From: Streptomyces fulvoviolaceus
GTDB taxonomy: Bacteria; Actinomycetota; Actinomycetes; Streptomycetales; Streptomycetaceae
Direction of reading: 5' to 3'
Length of the DNA stretch: 64,000 nucleotides
Assembly (NCBI RefSeq): GCF_000718165.1
Contig: NZ_JOEY01000057.1
Coordinates: 1-64,000 of the forward strand
This document shows positions 8,482 through 16,553 of the stretch, piece after piece. Both the position numbers and the translations under genes were made by a program. The number at the start of each line of letters is the position of its first letter. Position 1 is the first letter of the stretch. Under the pieces are notes generated by a model. That model did no database searches, was not told the DNA's origin, and worked only from the letters and a program-made list of their open reading frames with translations.

Positions 8482-10556
8482 CGCAGGAACACGTCCGACA
8501 CCCCGTTGGTGTCGCCCTCCACCAGATCGGGTGACGCCGACTCGAACGCGACGACCGTGCCGTCGGCGTTGACGGAGGGGTGCCGGGCCGGGAGGTCGTT
8601 GCGGCCGCCCCAGCGGTCGACGCTGATCAACTGGCGTTCTCCGGTGCCGAGTTCGAGCAGGTACACGGCTCCACGGGAGACGTACGCGACATGCGTCCCG
8701 CTCCCGGAGAGCGAGGGCTGCGTGCCCCTGACCCGGGTCGTGGTCCCGGCGTCGAGGTCACGGACGTAGACGTCACGGCCCTGCTGGAAGGCGACCTTGC
8801 GCCCGTCCGCGCTGATCGACGGGTCAGAGGAGTCGCCGCTGACCTTCTCCAGGGTGCCGGTGTCCAGGTCGCGGACGTAGACATCGCCGCCCTGCTCGAA
8901 GGCGATGTACCGGCCGTCGTAGTTGATGGACGGGTTGCCCGCCGCCTCGCCCAGGGGATCGCTGACCACGTCGGTCGTACCGCCGTTGAACTTGAAGCGG
9001 TAGACGCGGGGTTGGGGTGACGGGTCGGTGTCGGTGGCGGGCAGCGTGGCGGCGTAGGTGATCCACGAGCAGGTGGGATCCACCTGGGGCTGTCCCATCC
9101 AGGTGAAGCGGACGCCCTGGTAGGAGCCCAGGCCGGTCAGCTTGCCGACCGAGCGGTTGCGGATGTGGACCTCCGGGCCGCCGTCGGCGTCGGAAGGGGC
9201 CACGTAGCCGACCATGCGTCCGCTGTAGCAGGGCGTGCCCTCGTGCGCGGGGCCCTGGGAAGTGGAGTTGACCTGGGAGATGCCGGCGCCCGCGTCGACG
9301 AACACGTTCGTGTCCTGAGGGTCGTCCGTCCCCTGCGAGGTGAAGGCGACGACCCTGCCCTCCCCCATGACCGGGCCGTAGGACGCCCCGGGGCGCTGCT
9401 GCCCGTCCGACGTCATGCTGATCCGTTCGGTGACGGACGGCATCGGGGCCGGGCGTGTCCCGAGTGCGCCCGAGAAGACGAACACGTCCGGCTCCCGGTT
9501 GGTGTCGCCCGGCACCAGGTGGGACGCCTCCGAAAGGAACGCCACCGCACGCCCCTTGACGGCCAGCGCGTCCGTTCCCGTCCGGGCGTCCGCCGGGAGG
9601 GCGGCCCCGCGCGACCCCGTCCGCAGGTCACGCACCCGCACGCCGTCCTCGCCGGCGACGACGGCGTACCGGCCGTCCGCCGTGGCCGAGAAGGCACGCC
9701 CCTCGGACACGCGCCGTGAGTCGCCGGTGCGGAGGTCGTGGACGTACACGTAGCCCTCGGCGTTGAGGAGGACGCGGCGGCCGTCGTCGGTGATGCGGAC
9801 CAGCTCACCCTGGCCGAGGCCCGCGTCGACCTGGGTCCGCTCGGCCGTCGCCCGGTCCTTGACGAAGACGTCGTTCGGGTCGTCGTCGCCGGGCCCCGGG
9901 ACCTGGTAGGCGACCCGCTCGCCGTCGCCGCTCACCGAGGCCCCGCGCTTCGAGCCCTCCTCGGCGGGTGAGATCAGTTCGTCGGTGCCGGTGGCCAGGT
10001 CGCGGACGTACAGGAGCCGCGTGCCCTGCGGGCCGTTGCGGTTGCCGATGGTGTAGGCGACGTGCGTGCCGTCCGGGCTGATCGACTGCACGCCGCCCAA
10101 CTCGTCGGAACCGGGCGGGTTCTCGGGCCACAGCCGCTCCGCCTGGCCCGTGGTCCGGTCGTACACGTACGGGGCGGCGAACCGGGTGCCCGCAGAGAAC
10201 CCGACGATCCGCCCGTCCCCGCTCACCGTCGGCGAGCCGTACGTGTAGCCGGGACCGAGGTCGATCGCGGTGAGCCCGCCGGTGCTCAGGTCCTTCACGC
10301 GCAGACACATGAACTGCGCGCAGCCCAGGCTCGCCGCCCTCGACGTGAACGCGACGGTCCGGCCGTCGGCGCTGAGCGCGGCCTCGTAGGACGGCCCGTC
10401 GGCCTGGGTGCCGTCGGCGGCGGTGCTGACCCGATCGACGCTCGGTGTGTGCGGTGCGTGCGGTGCCGCGGTGGCACTCGGAACGGCGGCTCCGGCGAGC
10501 GCGAGCAACAGCACCGCACCTAAGCAGCCTCTGGACACATGTACGGCTCTGGACAT
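8469..10556 (-). CDS. Large secreted TolB/PD40-type beta-propeller protein
   Basis: This 695-residue protein starts at ATG 10556, just after a GGGGGG ribosome site. It has a signal peptide (GAVLLLALAGAAVPSATAA) and then about 13 repeats of the form ADGRTVAF or GDGRIVGF followed by VYVRDLATG or similar. That number is enough for two consecutive PD40 propellers. The second half contains a short linker region rich in Pro and Asp (about 380-480), probably the boundary between propellers. No catalytic domain is visible. It is the paralogue of the next gene (7158-8396) and probably shares its transcript. The function is unknown; extracellular protein or ligand binding is the likeliest role. Confidence 0.85.
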   Translation of the reverse strand: MSRAVHVSRGCLGAVLLLALAGAAVPSATAAPHAPHTPSVDRVSTAADGTQADGPSYEAALSADGRTVAFTSRAASLGCAQFMCLRVKDLSTGGLTAIDLGPGYTYGSPTVSGDGRIVGFSAGTRFAAPYVYDRTTGQAERLWPENPPGSDELGGVQSISPDGTHVAYTIGNRNGPQGTRLLYVRDLATGTDELISPAEEGSKRGASVSGDGERVAYQVPGPGDDDPNDVFVKDRATAERTQVDAGLGQGELVRITDDGRRVLLNAEGYVYVHDLRTGDSRRVSEGRAFSATADGRYAVVAGEDGVRVRDLRTGSRGAALPADARTGTDALAVKGRAVAFLSEASHLVPGDTNREPDVFVFSGALGTRPAPMPSVTERISMTSDGQQRPGASYGPVMGEGRVVAFTSQGTDDPQDTNVFVDAGAGISQVNSTSQGPAHEGTPCYSGRMVGYVAPSDADGGPEVHIRNRSVGKLTGLGSYQGVRFTWMGQPQVDPTCSWITYAATLPATDTDPSPQPRVYRFKFNGGTTDVVSDPLGEAAGNPSINYDGRYIAFEQGGDVYVRDLDTGTLEKVSGDSSDPSISADGRKVAFQQGRDVYVRDLDAGTTTRVRGTQPSLSGSGTHVAYVSRGAVYLLELGTGERQLISVDRWGGRNDLPARHPSVNADGTVVAFESASPDLVEGDTNGVSDVFLRTAQ

Positions 10557-10679
10557 GTTCCCCCCTGTGGTCCCCGTTGACGCTTCACCCCCGGCCCCGC
10601 GCCGAGGGCCCTCTTCGAGGCAAACGCACCAACCGCCACAGGGTCAATCGGCCTTATTGCGTACAACCGGGACGGAAGG

Positions 10680-11279
10680 TCACGCGTCCGCGAGAAGGCC
10701 CTCGTCCAGGAACTCCCGTACATGGCCGAGAACTTGCGCTCGGTCGGCCCCTCGCAGGCCGACCGCCACGTCGATGGAGAAGCCGTCCATCAGCGACCGC
10801 AACCGGGTCGCGAAACGGTCGGGGTCGACCGGCCTGAACTCCCCCCGGGACACCCCCTCCGCGATCAGCGCCACCAGGTCGCGGTGCCAGGCGCCCTCGA
10901 TCGCGGCCTGCCGGTCGCGGGCGTCCTCATCCGCGTTCTGCGAGCGGTTCCAGACCTCCAGCCAGAGGGTCCAGTGGGGGTCGCGGTGGCCGTCGGGGAC
11001 GTACAGGTCGACGTACGCGTCGAGCCGCTCACGGGCCGTCCCCGTGCGGCCCAGCAGCCGGCTCCGCTCCACGCCCAGCCGGCCCTCGCTCCACTCCAGG
11101 GTCTGCAGCAGCAGCTCGTCCTTGGAGTGGAAGTAGTAGAGGAGGTGGCCGCTGCTCATGCCGACCTCGCGGCCGAGCGCCGCCATGGTGAGCTTCTCCA
11201 GACCGCGCTCGGCGATCATCTCCATGGCGGCGGCGAGGACGTCCTCGCGGGGCGGGGCCTGCCTGCGCCCACCGGCCAT
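10680..11279 (-). CDS. TetR-family regulator of the urease-like/agmatine operon
   Basis: The protein is 199 residues. The N-terminal helix-turn-helix (about 10-58, LTMAALGREVGMSSGHLLYYFHSK) is of the TetR type and most like BetI regulators, with the usual YYFHSKDELL end of the recognition helix. The C-terminal region is a helical ligand-binding domain with TetR_C-like features (HWTLWLEVWNR). It is the last gene of a tight leftward operon: only 20 bases separate it from the agmatine deiminase stop. It therefore probably represses its own operon and the divergent permease through the palindromes at 14731-14749 and 14802-14817. The inducer is unknown. Confidence 0.88.
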   Translation of the reverse strand: MAGGRRQAPPREDVLAAAMEMIAERGLEKLTMAALGREVGMSSGHLLYYFHSKDELLLQTLEWSEGRLGVERSRLLGRTGTARERLDAYVDLYVPDGHRDPHWTLWLEVWNRSQNADEDARDRQAAIEGAWHRDLVALIAEGVSRGEFRPVDPDRFATRLRSLMDGFSIDVAVGLRGADRAQVLGHVREFLDEGLLADA

Positions 11280-11299
11280 CTGCTGCTCCCCTGACTCTT

Positions 11300-12316
11300 C
11301 TAGATCTTCGGCTGCTGTTGCGTGATGCAGTGGATGCCACCACCACCGGCAAAGATCGTACGGGCGTCCACCAGCGTCACCGTCCGCTCGGGGAACAGCC
11401 GGCGGAAGATGCCCGCCGCGATCTCGTCGCCCGGGTCGTCGAAGGCGCAGAGCACCACACCGCCGTTGCAGAGGTAGTGGTTGATGTAGGAGTAGTCGAC
11501 CCAGTCGCCGTCCTCGTCCTTGAGGACCGTCGGGGCGGGGATCTCGACGACCTCCAGACGGCGGCCCTTCGCGTCGGTCTGGGCGCGGAGGAGTGCGATG
11601 TACTCCTGGGAGCGGGCGTGGTCCGGGTGGGCCGGGTCGCGCTGACTGTGGACCAGTACGGTGCCGGGCCTGGCGAAGGCCGCGACGATGTCGACGTGGC
11701 CCTGGGTGCCGTAGACGCCGTAGTCGCCGGTGAGGCCGTGCGGGAGCCAGATGGCCTTGGTGGTGCCGAGCTTGGCGTGGATCTCCGCCTCGACCTGCTC
11801 GCGCGTCCAGCCGGGGTTGCGCCCGGCGCCGAGTTGGACCGTTTCGGTGAGCAGGACCGTGCCCTCGCCGTCGACGTGGATCGCACCGCCCTCGTTGACA
11901 AGGGCGCTGCTCAGCGCCGGCACCCCGGCGAGGTCCGCGACATGGCGGGCGATCTTGGAGTCATGCTCCCAGCGGGCCCAGTCCTGAGCGCCCCACCCAT
12001 TGAACTCCCAGTCCACGGCGGCCAGTTCATGACCATCGGTGACGAACGTGGGGCCGATGTCCCGCATCCACGCGTCGTCCAGCTCGCACTCGACCAGGTC
12101 GACGTCCGGGCCGAGCAGCTCGCGCGCCGGCTCGCCCTGACCCGGCCCGTGCACCATCGTCACCGGTTCGAAGCGGCGTACGGCGCGGGCCACGGACGCC
12201 CAGGCGGCGCGAGCCTCTGCCAACTCCTCGTCATTGGTGAAGGTCGGGTTGGGTCCGGGCCAGGCCATCCAGGTGCGCTCGTGCGGGGCCCACTCGGGGG
12301 GCATACGGAAGCTCAT
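11300..12316 (-). CDS. aguA: Agmatine deiminase
   Basis: Hydrolyses agmatine to N-carbamoylputrescine and ammonia. The protein is 338 residues from ATG 12316; a TTG twelve bases upstream is the alternative. It belongs to the peptidyl-arginine-deiminase-type fold. Visible family motifs are MAWPGPNP, DAWMRDIGPTFV (substrate-binding Asp), GHVDIVAAF (catalytic His-Asp) and the catalytic Cys in GGGGIHCITQQQP at the C-terminus. It starts 15 bases after the urease alpha-like gene and ends 20 bases before the TetR gene, so it is firmly within the operon. No N-carbamoylputrescine amidase is present in the window, which makes the urease-like partner a candidate for the next step. Confidence 0.93.
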   Translation of the reverse strand: MSFRMPPEWAPHERTWMAWPGPNPTFTNDEELAEARAAWASVARAVRRFEPVTMVHGPGQGEPARELLGPDVDLVECELDDAWMRDIGPTFVTDGHELAAVDWEFNGWGAQDWARWEHDSKIARHVADLAGVPALSSALVNEGGAIHVDGEGTVLLTETVQLGAGRNPGWTREQVEAEIHAKLGTTKAIWLPHGLTGDYGVYGTQGHVDIVAAFARPGTVLVHSQRDPAHPDHARSQEYIALLRAQTDAKGRRLEVVEIPAPTVLKDEDGDWVDYSYINHYLCNGGVVLCAFDDPGDEIAAGIFRRLFPERTVTLVDARTIFAGGGGIHCITQQQPKI

Positions 12317-12331
12317 GAGAAGTCCCAAGTC

Positions 12332-14005
12332 CTAGAGGAAGTACAGACGGTTGAGGGAGACGGACTCGGCCGGCTCGGAGTGGAGCGGTTCGCCGTCGAG
12401 GGTGACGAGGCCGGTGCGCTGGTCGACATCCACCGCTCCCGTACGGGAGTTGAGGCGCAGGTCGGCCGGTCCGATGCCCCGGGTGCCGCGCACGGCGACC
12501 CTGCGGCGACGCGTCGGCATCGAGTCGTTGCCCTGGTCGAGGGCGGCCTGGGCAACGAAGGCTACGGAGATGTCGGCGGGCGTCGTACCGTGCGCGCCGA
12601 ACTGCGGGCCCAGGACCAGAGGTTCACATGTGTCGGTCGCCGCGTTGGGGTCGCCGACCACGCCGTACGCCGGGAAGCCGGACTTCAGCACCAGCTGCGG
12701 CTTCGCGCCGAAGTACTCCGGCCGCCACAGCACGAGGTCGGCGAGCTTGCCGACCTCGACGGACCCGACCTCGTGCGAAAGGCCGTGTGCGATGGCCGGG
12801 TTGATGGTCAGCTTGGCCATGTAGCGCAGGACGCGCTCGTTGTCGTGGTCCTCGTCCGGGGCGCCGAACTCGGCCTTCATCTTCCCGGCCATCGCGAAGG
12901 TACGGCGGACCGTCTCACCCGCGCGTCCCATGCCCTGCGCGTCCGACGAGGTGATGCCGATCGCGCCCAGGTCGTGCAGCACGTCCTCGGCACCCATGGT
13001 CCCGGCGCGGATGCGGTCACGGGCCATGGCGGCGTCGCCGGGCAGGTCGGTCTTCAGGTCATGGACGGAGATGATCATGCCGTAGTGCTCGGCGACGGCG
13101 TCCCGGCCGAAGGGCAGGGTGGGGTTGGTGGAGGAGCCGATGACGTTCGGAACGCCCGCCATCTTCAGGACGTTCGGGACGTGACCGCCGCCGCACCCCT
13201 CGATGTGGAAGGCGTGGATGGTGCGCCCCTCCAGCGCCCTCAACGTGTCCTCGACCGACAGGCACTCGTTCAACCCGTCGCTGTGCAGGGCGACTTGGAC
13301 GTCGTACTCCTCGGCGACCCGCAGTGCCGTGTCCAACGCCCGCGTGTGGGCGCCCATGTCCTCGTGCACCTTGAAGCCGGACGCGCCACCCTCGGCGAGG
13401 GCCTCGATCAGAGGTGCGTCCGAGGAGGACGAACCCCGCCCCAGGAACCCGATGTTGACCGGCCACGCGTCGAACGCGTTGAACGCGTGCCGCAGCGCCC
13501 AGGGCGAGTTGACCCCCACGCCCCACACCGGCCCGAACTCCTGCCCGATGATCGTGGTCACCCCGGACGCCAGCGAGGCCTCCATGATGCGCGGCGACAG
13601 CAGGTGGACGTGGGTGTCGACGGCCCCGGCGGTGGCGATCAGCCCCTCACCGGACACGATCGACGTACCCGTACCGACGACGACGTCGACCCCTTCGAGG
13701 GTGTCGGGGTTCCCGGCCCGCCCGATCGAGCAGATCCGGCCTTCCCGGATCCCGATGGACACCTTCCGGATCCCCTGCACGGCGTCGATCACAACGACGT
13801 TGCTGATCACGACGTCACAGGTCTCGCGGACGGCCGCGGCCTTGAGGTGCAGCCCGTCGCGGGCGGTCTTGCCGAAGCCGGCGAGGAACTCGTCGCCGTA
13901 CCGCTGGGAGTCGGACTCGACACGGATCGTCAGGCCGGAGTCGCCGAGGCGGATGCGGTCACCGGCCCGCGCCCCGTGCGTGGCGGCGTACTCGTACGGA
14001 TTCAC
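12332..14005 (-). CDS. Divergent urease alpha subunit (UreC-like amidohydrolase)
   Basis: The 557-residue protein matches urease alpha over its full length. Metal ligands are kept: THVH, the Lys for carbamylation in GFKVHED, HSDGLNE, HIEGCGGGH and the Asp in SSDAQGMGR. The active-site flap differs: classical VCHHLD is SVHDLK here, so the flap Cys is replaced by Val and the second His by Asp, while the catalytic His remains. It overlaps the ureAB fusion by four bases (ATGA). No ureE, ureF, ureG or ureD lies nearby, so nickel loading would need genes elsewhere. It may be a true second urease or an enzyme for a substituted urea; coupling to agmatine deiminase favours the latter, by inference. 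Confidence 0.88.
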   Translation of the reverse strand: MNPYEYAATHGARAGDRIRLGDSGLTIRVESDSQRYGDEFLAGFGKTARDGLHLKAAAVRETCDVVISNVVVIDAVQGIRKVSIGIREGRICSIGRAGNPDTLEGVDVVVGTGTSIVSGEGLIATAGAVDTHVHLLSPRIMEASLASGVTTIIGQEFGPVWGVGVNSPWALRHAFNAFDAWPVNIGFLGRGSSSSDAPLIEALAEGGASGFKVHEDMGAHTRALDTALRVAEEYDVQVALHSDGLNECLSVEDTLRALEGRTIHAFHIEGCGGGHVPNVLKMAGVPNVIGSSTNPTLPFGRDAVAEHYGMIISVHDLKTDLPGDAAMARDRIRAGTMGAEDVLHDLGAIGITSSDAQGMGRAGETVRRTFAMAGKMKAEFGAPDEDHDNERVLRYMAKLTINPAIAHGLSHEVGSVEVGKLADLVLWRPEYFGAKPQLVLKSGFPAYGVVGDPNAATDTCEPLVLGPQFGAHGTTPADISVAFVAQAALDQGNDSMPTRRRRVAVRGTRGIGPADLRLNSRTGAVDVDQRTGLVTLDGEPLHSEPAESVSLNRLYFL

Positions 14006-14703
14006 AGCTCGGCTCCCCGGTGTCGGTCGGCTCCCAGATAGCCGCAGGCTGCGGCCCTGCGCAGGGCCTCCTCCTTCGCCCCCGGCGCGTCCAGCGCCCC
14101 GTCGACGAGCCCCGCGAACCCGATCGCGATCCGCGCGCCCCCGATCGGCAGCAGCCCGACCTCGACGCTCTCGCCGGGTCCGAAACGGACGGAGGACCCG
14201 GCCGGGACGGCCAGCCGCATGCCGTAGGCCGCCGCCCGTACGAAGTCGAGCCGCGGGTTGGCCTCGAAGAAGTGGAAGTGGGAGGTGACGGAGACGGGGA
14301 CGGTCGCGGTGTTGGTGACCGTCAGCCGTACGACCGCCTCGGGCTCGGCATGGTCGGGGCCCGGCAGCAGCGCACCCGGAGCCTGATCCGCGAGCCCGCC
14401 CCCTCCGATCGGGTCGGAGACCACCGCCAGCCGCGAGCCGTCGTCGAAGACCGCCTCGACGTGCACCTCGGTGACGACGTCCGCGACGCCGGGGAGGACG
14501 TCGTCGGGGCCTAGGACCGACCGGGCCCGCTCGATCGCCTCGGCGAGCCGCGCCCCGTCGCGGGCGGCCTCGCAGACGGTGTCCGCGATGAGCGCGGTGG
14601 CCTCCGGGACGTTCAGCCGCAGACCGCGGGCCTTTCGCGCCCGGGCCAGTTCGGCGGCCCCGAAGAGCAACAGCCGGTCACGTTCCGTGGGGGTCAGTCT
14701 CAC
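14002..14703 (-). CDS. Fused urease gamma-beta subunit
   Basis: The protein is 233 residues. Residues 1-100 match urease gamma (MRLTPTERDRLLLFGAAELA, then LNVPEATALIADTVCEAARDG). Residues 105-225 match urease beta (VTSHFHFFEANPRLDF, YGMRLAVPAGSSVRFGPGE, GFAGLVDGALD). Separate gamma and beta genes are the usual bacterial form, but such fusions are known, for example in Helicobacter UreA. The two parts are joined by a Gly-Pro-rich linker. It is the first gene of the leftward operon and is divergent from the permease; the shared control region holds two palindromic sites. It would form the structural scaffold for the alpha-like subunit encoded next. Confidence 0.9.
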   Translation of the reverse strand: MRLTPTERDRLLLFGAAELARARKARGLRLNVPEATALIADTVCEAARDGARLAEAIERARSVLGPDDVLPGVADVVTEVHVEAVFDDGSRLAVVSDPIGGGGLADQAPGALLPGPDHAEPEAVVRLTVTNTATVPVSVTSHFHFFEANPRLDFVRAAAYGMRLAVPAGSSVRFGPGESVEVGLLPIGGARIAIGFAGLVDGALDAPGAKEEALRRAAACGYLGADRHRGAEL

Positions 14704-14730
14704 GACGCGGCACCTCCTTGCCTTCCCTGC

Positions 14731-14749
14731 TTTAGAGCATCACTCTAAA
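14731..14749. promoter_or_regulatory. Operator palindrome, site 1
   Basis: TTTAGAG-CATCA-CTCTAAA is a perfect 7-5-7 palindrome, 28 bases before the urease gamma-beta start. Its size fits a TetR dimer, and the obvious candidate is the TetR encoded at the end of this operon. Confidence 0.6.
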
Positions 14750-14801
14750 CGAGAAACCGGCGCATCCAAAAGGTTGACGGCAGGCCATCGGACACATCAC
14801 A

Positions 14802-14817
14802 TTGAACGTCGCTCTAA
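14802..14817. promoter_or_regulatory. Operator-like site 2
   Basis: TTGAACGTCGCTCTAA, read on the other strand, begins with the same TTAGAGC half-site as site 1 and then diverges. It lies just before the permease start, so one repressor could control both divergent transcripts. Confidence 0.4.
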
Positions 14818-14834
14818 CCGAGGGAGACCAGCCC

Positions 14835-16256
14835 ATGCCGATGGAACAGCGCGGAGTCGACACCATCCCCGACGAGGAACGCACCAGCGGGCCCCGCGAC
14901 CTCGTCTCGATCCTGCTCGGCTCCAACCTCTGCCTGGGCGTGATCGTCTTCGGCTGGCTGCCGCCGTCCTTCGGCCTGGACTGGTGGGCGTCGGTGAGCT
15001 CGATCGTCGCGGGCACTGTGGTGGGCACGGCGTTCACGGCCCCGCTGGCGCTGATCTCCCTGCGCACGGCGACGAACCTGTCCACGTCCTCCGGCGCCCA
15101 GTTCGGGGTGCGCGGGCGGCTCGTCGGCTCGGTTGTCGGCCTGCTCCTGGCCCTCGGCTACACCGCGCTGACCGTCTGGATCGGCGGCGACGTGATGGTG
15201 GGCGCCCTCGGGCGGCTCTTCGGCCTGCCGACGGGTGGTCTGTCGTACGGCGTCGTGTACGCGCTGCTCGCGGCGGCGACGGTGGCCGGCGCGGTGTACG
15301 GCTACCGGGTGCTGCTCGCCCTGTCCCGCGTCCTCGCGATCGGCATGACGGTCCTGCTGGTCCTCGGTGTGATCGCGTACGCCCCGCACTTCACGACGTC
15401 CGCGCTGGCGGAGACGGGCGGTTACCTGCTCGGCGGCTTCTGGCCGACCTGGTTCCTGGCCACGGTGGCGGCGGGTCTGTCGGGCCCCATCGCCTTCATC
15501 ACGCTCCTCGGCGACTACACCCGCTACATCTCACCGGTCCGCCACTCCTCCCGTACCGTCCTGCGCGCGACCTGGCTCGGCCTGATCCTCGGCCTGCTGG
15601 TCCCGCAGCTCTTCGGCACCTTCACGGCGTACGCGGCCGGCGCGGCCCTCGACTACGCCGGGCCGCTGGTGACCGCCTCCCCCGCCTGGTACCTGGTCCC
15701 GCTCCTGCTCGCCGCCTCCGCGGGCTCGGTCGGCAACGCCGGTCTGATGCTCTACTCCATGGGCCTCGACCTGGACGCGATCCTGCCGCGCGCCTCCCGC
15801 GCCCAGGCGACCTGCGCGGTCGCCGTCGTCGCCACGGTCTGCGTCTTCGTCGGCCACTACGCCTCCAGCGCACAGGACGCGATGACGTCGTTCGTCCTGC
15901 TGCTGACGGCGATCGGCACGCCGTGGGCGGTCATCACCCTCATCGGCTTCGTGCGGTGCCGTGGGGTGTACGACCCCGACGCCCTCCAGGTGTTCAACCG
16001 CCGTGCGCGGGGCGGGATCTACTGGTACCGCGCGGGCTGGAACGTCCCCGCGGCGGTGTCCTGGGCGCTGGGGGCGGCCACAGGTGTCCTGGCGGTGTCG
16101 CTGCCGTCGTACGAGGGCCCGCTGCTCGGGCTGACCGGCGGGGTGGACTGCAGTTTTCTGCTGTCGGGGCTGGTGGGAGGGGTGGCTTACGTGCTGACGG
16201 CCCCGGGCCCCGTTGCGGTGGAGTCCGAGGCCGACTTGCCGGCGGCGGTCAGGTGA
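14835..16256 (+). CDS. NCS1-family permease (cytosine/purine/hydantoin type)
   Basis: The protein is 473 residues from ATG 14835 (GGGAG eight bases upstream). It has about twelve hydrophobic segments and a family N-terminus (VSILLGSNLCLGVIVFG). NCS1 carriers are proton or sodium symporters for nucleobases, hydantoins, allantoin, thiamine and similar compounds. It is divergent from the ureAB-ureC-aguA-tetR operon and shares its operators, so it probably brings in a nitrogen-rich substrate for those enzymes. Agmatine itself is not a usual NCS1 substrate; a ureide or cyclic urea would fit better. The last residues (VESEADLPAAVR) are hydrophilic. The gene is followed by a repeat-rich gap shared with convergent ilvE. 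Confidence 0.88.
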   Translation: MPMEQRGVDTIPDEERTSGPRDLVSILLGSNLCLGVIVFGWLPPSFGLDWWASVSSIVAGTVVGTAFTAPLALISLRTATNLSTSSGAQFGVRGRLVGSVVGLLLALGYTALTVWIGGDVMVGALGRLFGLPTGGLSYGVVYALLAAATVAGAVYGYRVLLALSRVLAIGMTVLLVLGVIAYAPHFTTSALAETGGYLLGGFWPTWFLATVAAGLSGPIAFITLLGDYTRYISPVRHSSRTVLRATWLGLILGLLVPQLFGTFTAYAAGAALDYAGPLVTASPAWYLVPLLLAASAGSVGNAGLMLYSMGLDLDAILPRASRAQATCAVAVVATVCVFVGHYASSAQDAMTSFVLLLTAIGTPWAVITLIGFVRCRGVYDPDALQVFNRRARGGIYWYRAGWNVPAAVSWALGAATGVLAVSLPSYEGPLLGLTGGVDCSFLLSGLVGGVAYVLTAPGPVAVESEADLPAAVR

Positions 16257-16280
16257 CTTCGGTCCGTCCGGCGCGTGATG

Positions 16281-16530
16281 TTTTCGCCCCCGCCGCCCCT
16301 ACCCGTCCCGTACTTGGGGGCTCCGCCCCCAAACCCCCGCTCCTCAAACGCCGGAGGGGCTGGATTTTGCCGGACGGGCTGGATTTGGCGGAGCGGCTGA
16401 ACTTGCCGGAGGAGCTGGATTTTCCCGAGCTTTCCCAGCGCCGGGCAGGCAATTTCAGCCCGTCCGGCGTTTGAGGACGAGGCCCCTTCAGGGCCGAAGC
16501 GGGGGTCTGGGGGCGGCAGCCCCCAGAAAC
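16281..16530. repeat. Repeat cluster between convergent genes
   Basis: An inverted copy of the dispersed repeat (16281-16371) faces a direct copy (16451-16527). Between them are four degenerate 18-19 bp tandem units of the type GGCTGGATTTTGCCGGA (16358-16430). The mirror-image layout between the permease and ilvE suits a two-way transcription terminator. Confidence 0.75.
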
Positions 16531-16553
16531 GCCCCGCAGCGGCTCCGGGTGCC

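Noticed and set aside
11300..12328. TTG 12328 as the agmatine deiminase start
   Set aside because: The ATG at 12316 begins the conserved sequence. The extra four residues add nothing recognisable, although the TTG remains possible.
16257..16553. A small protein gene in the permease-ilvE gap
   Set aside because: The open frames are made entirely of repeat sequence and lack ribosome sites.
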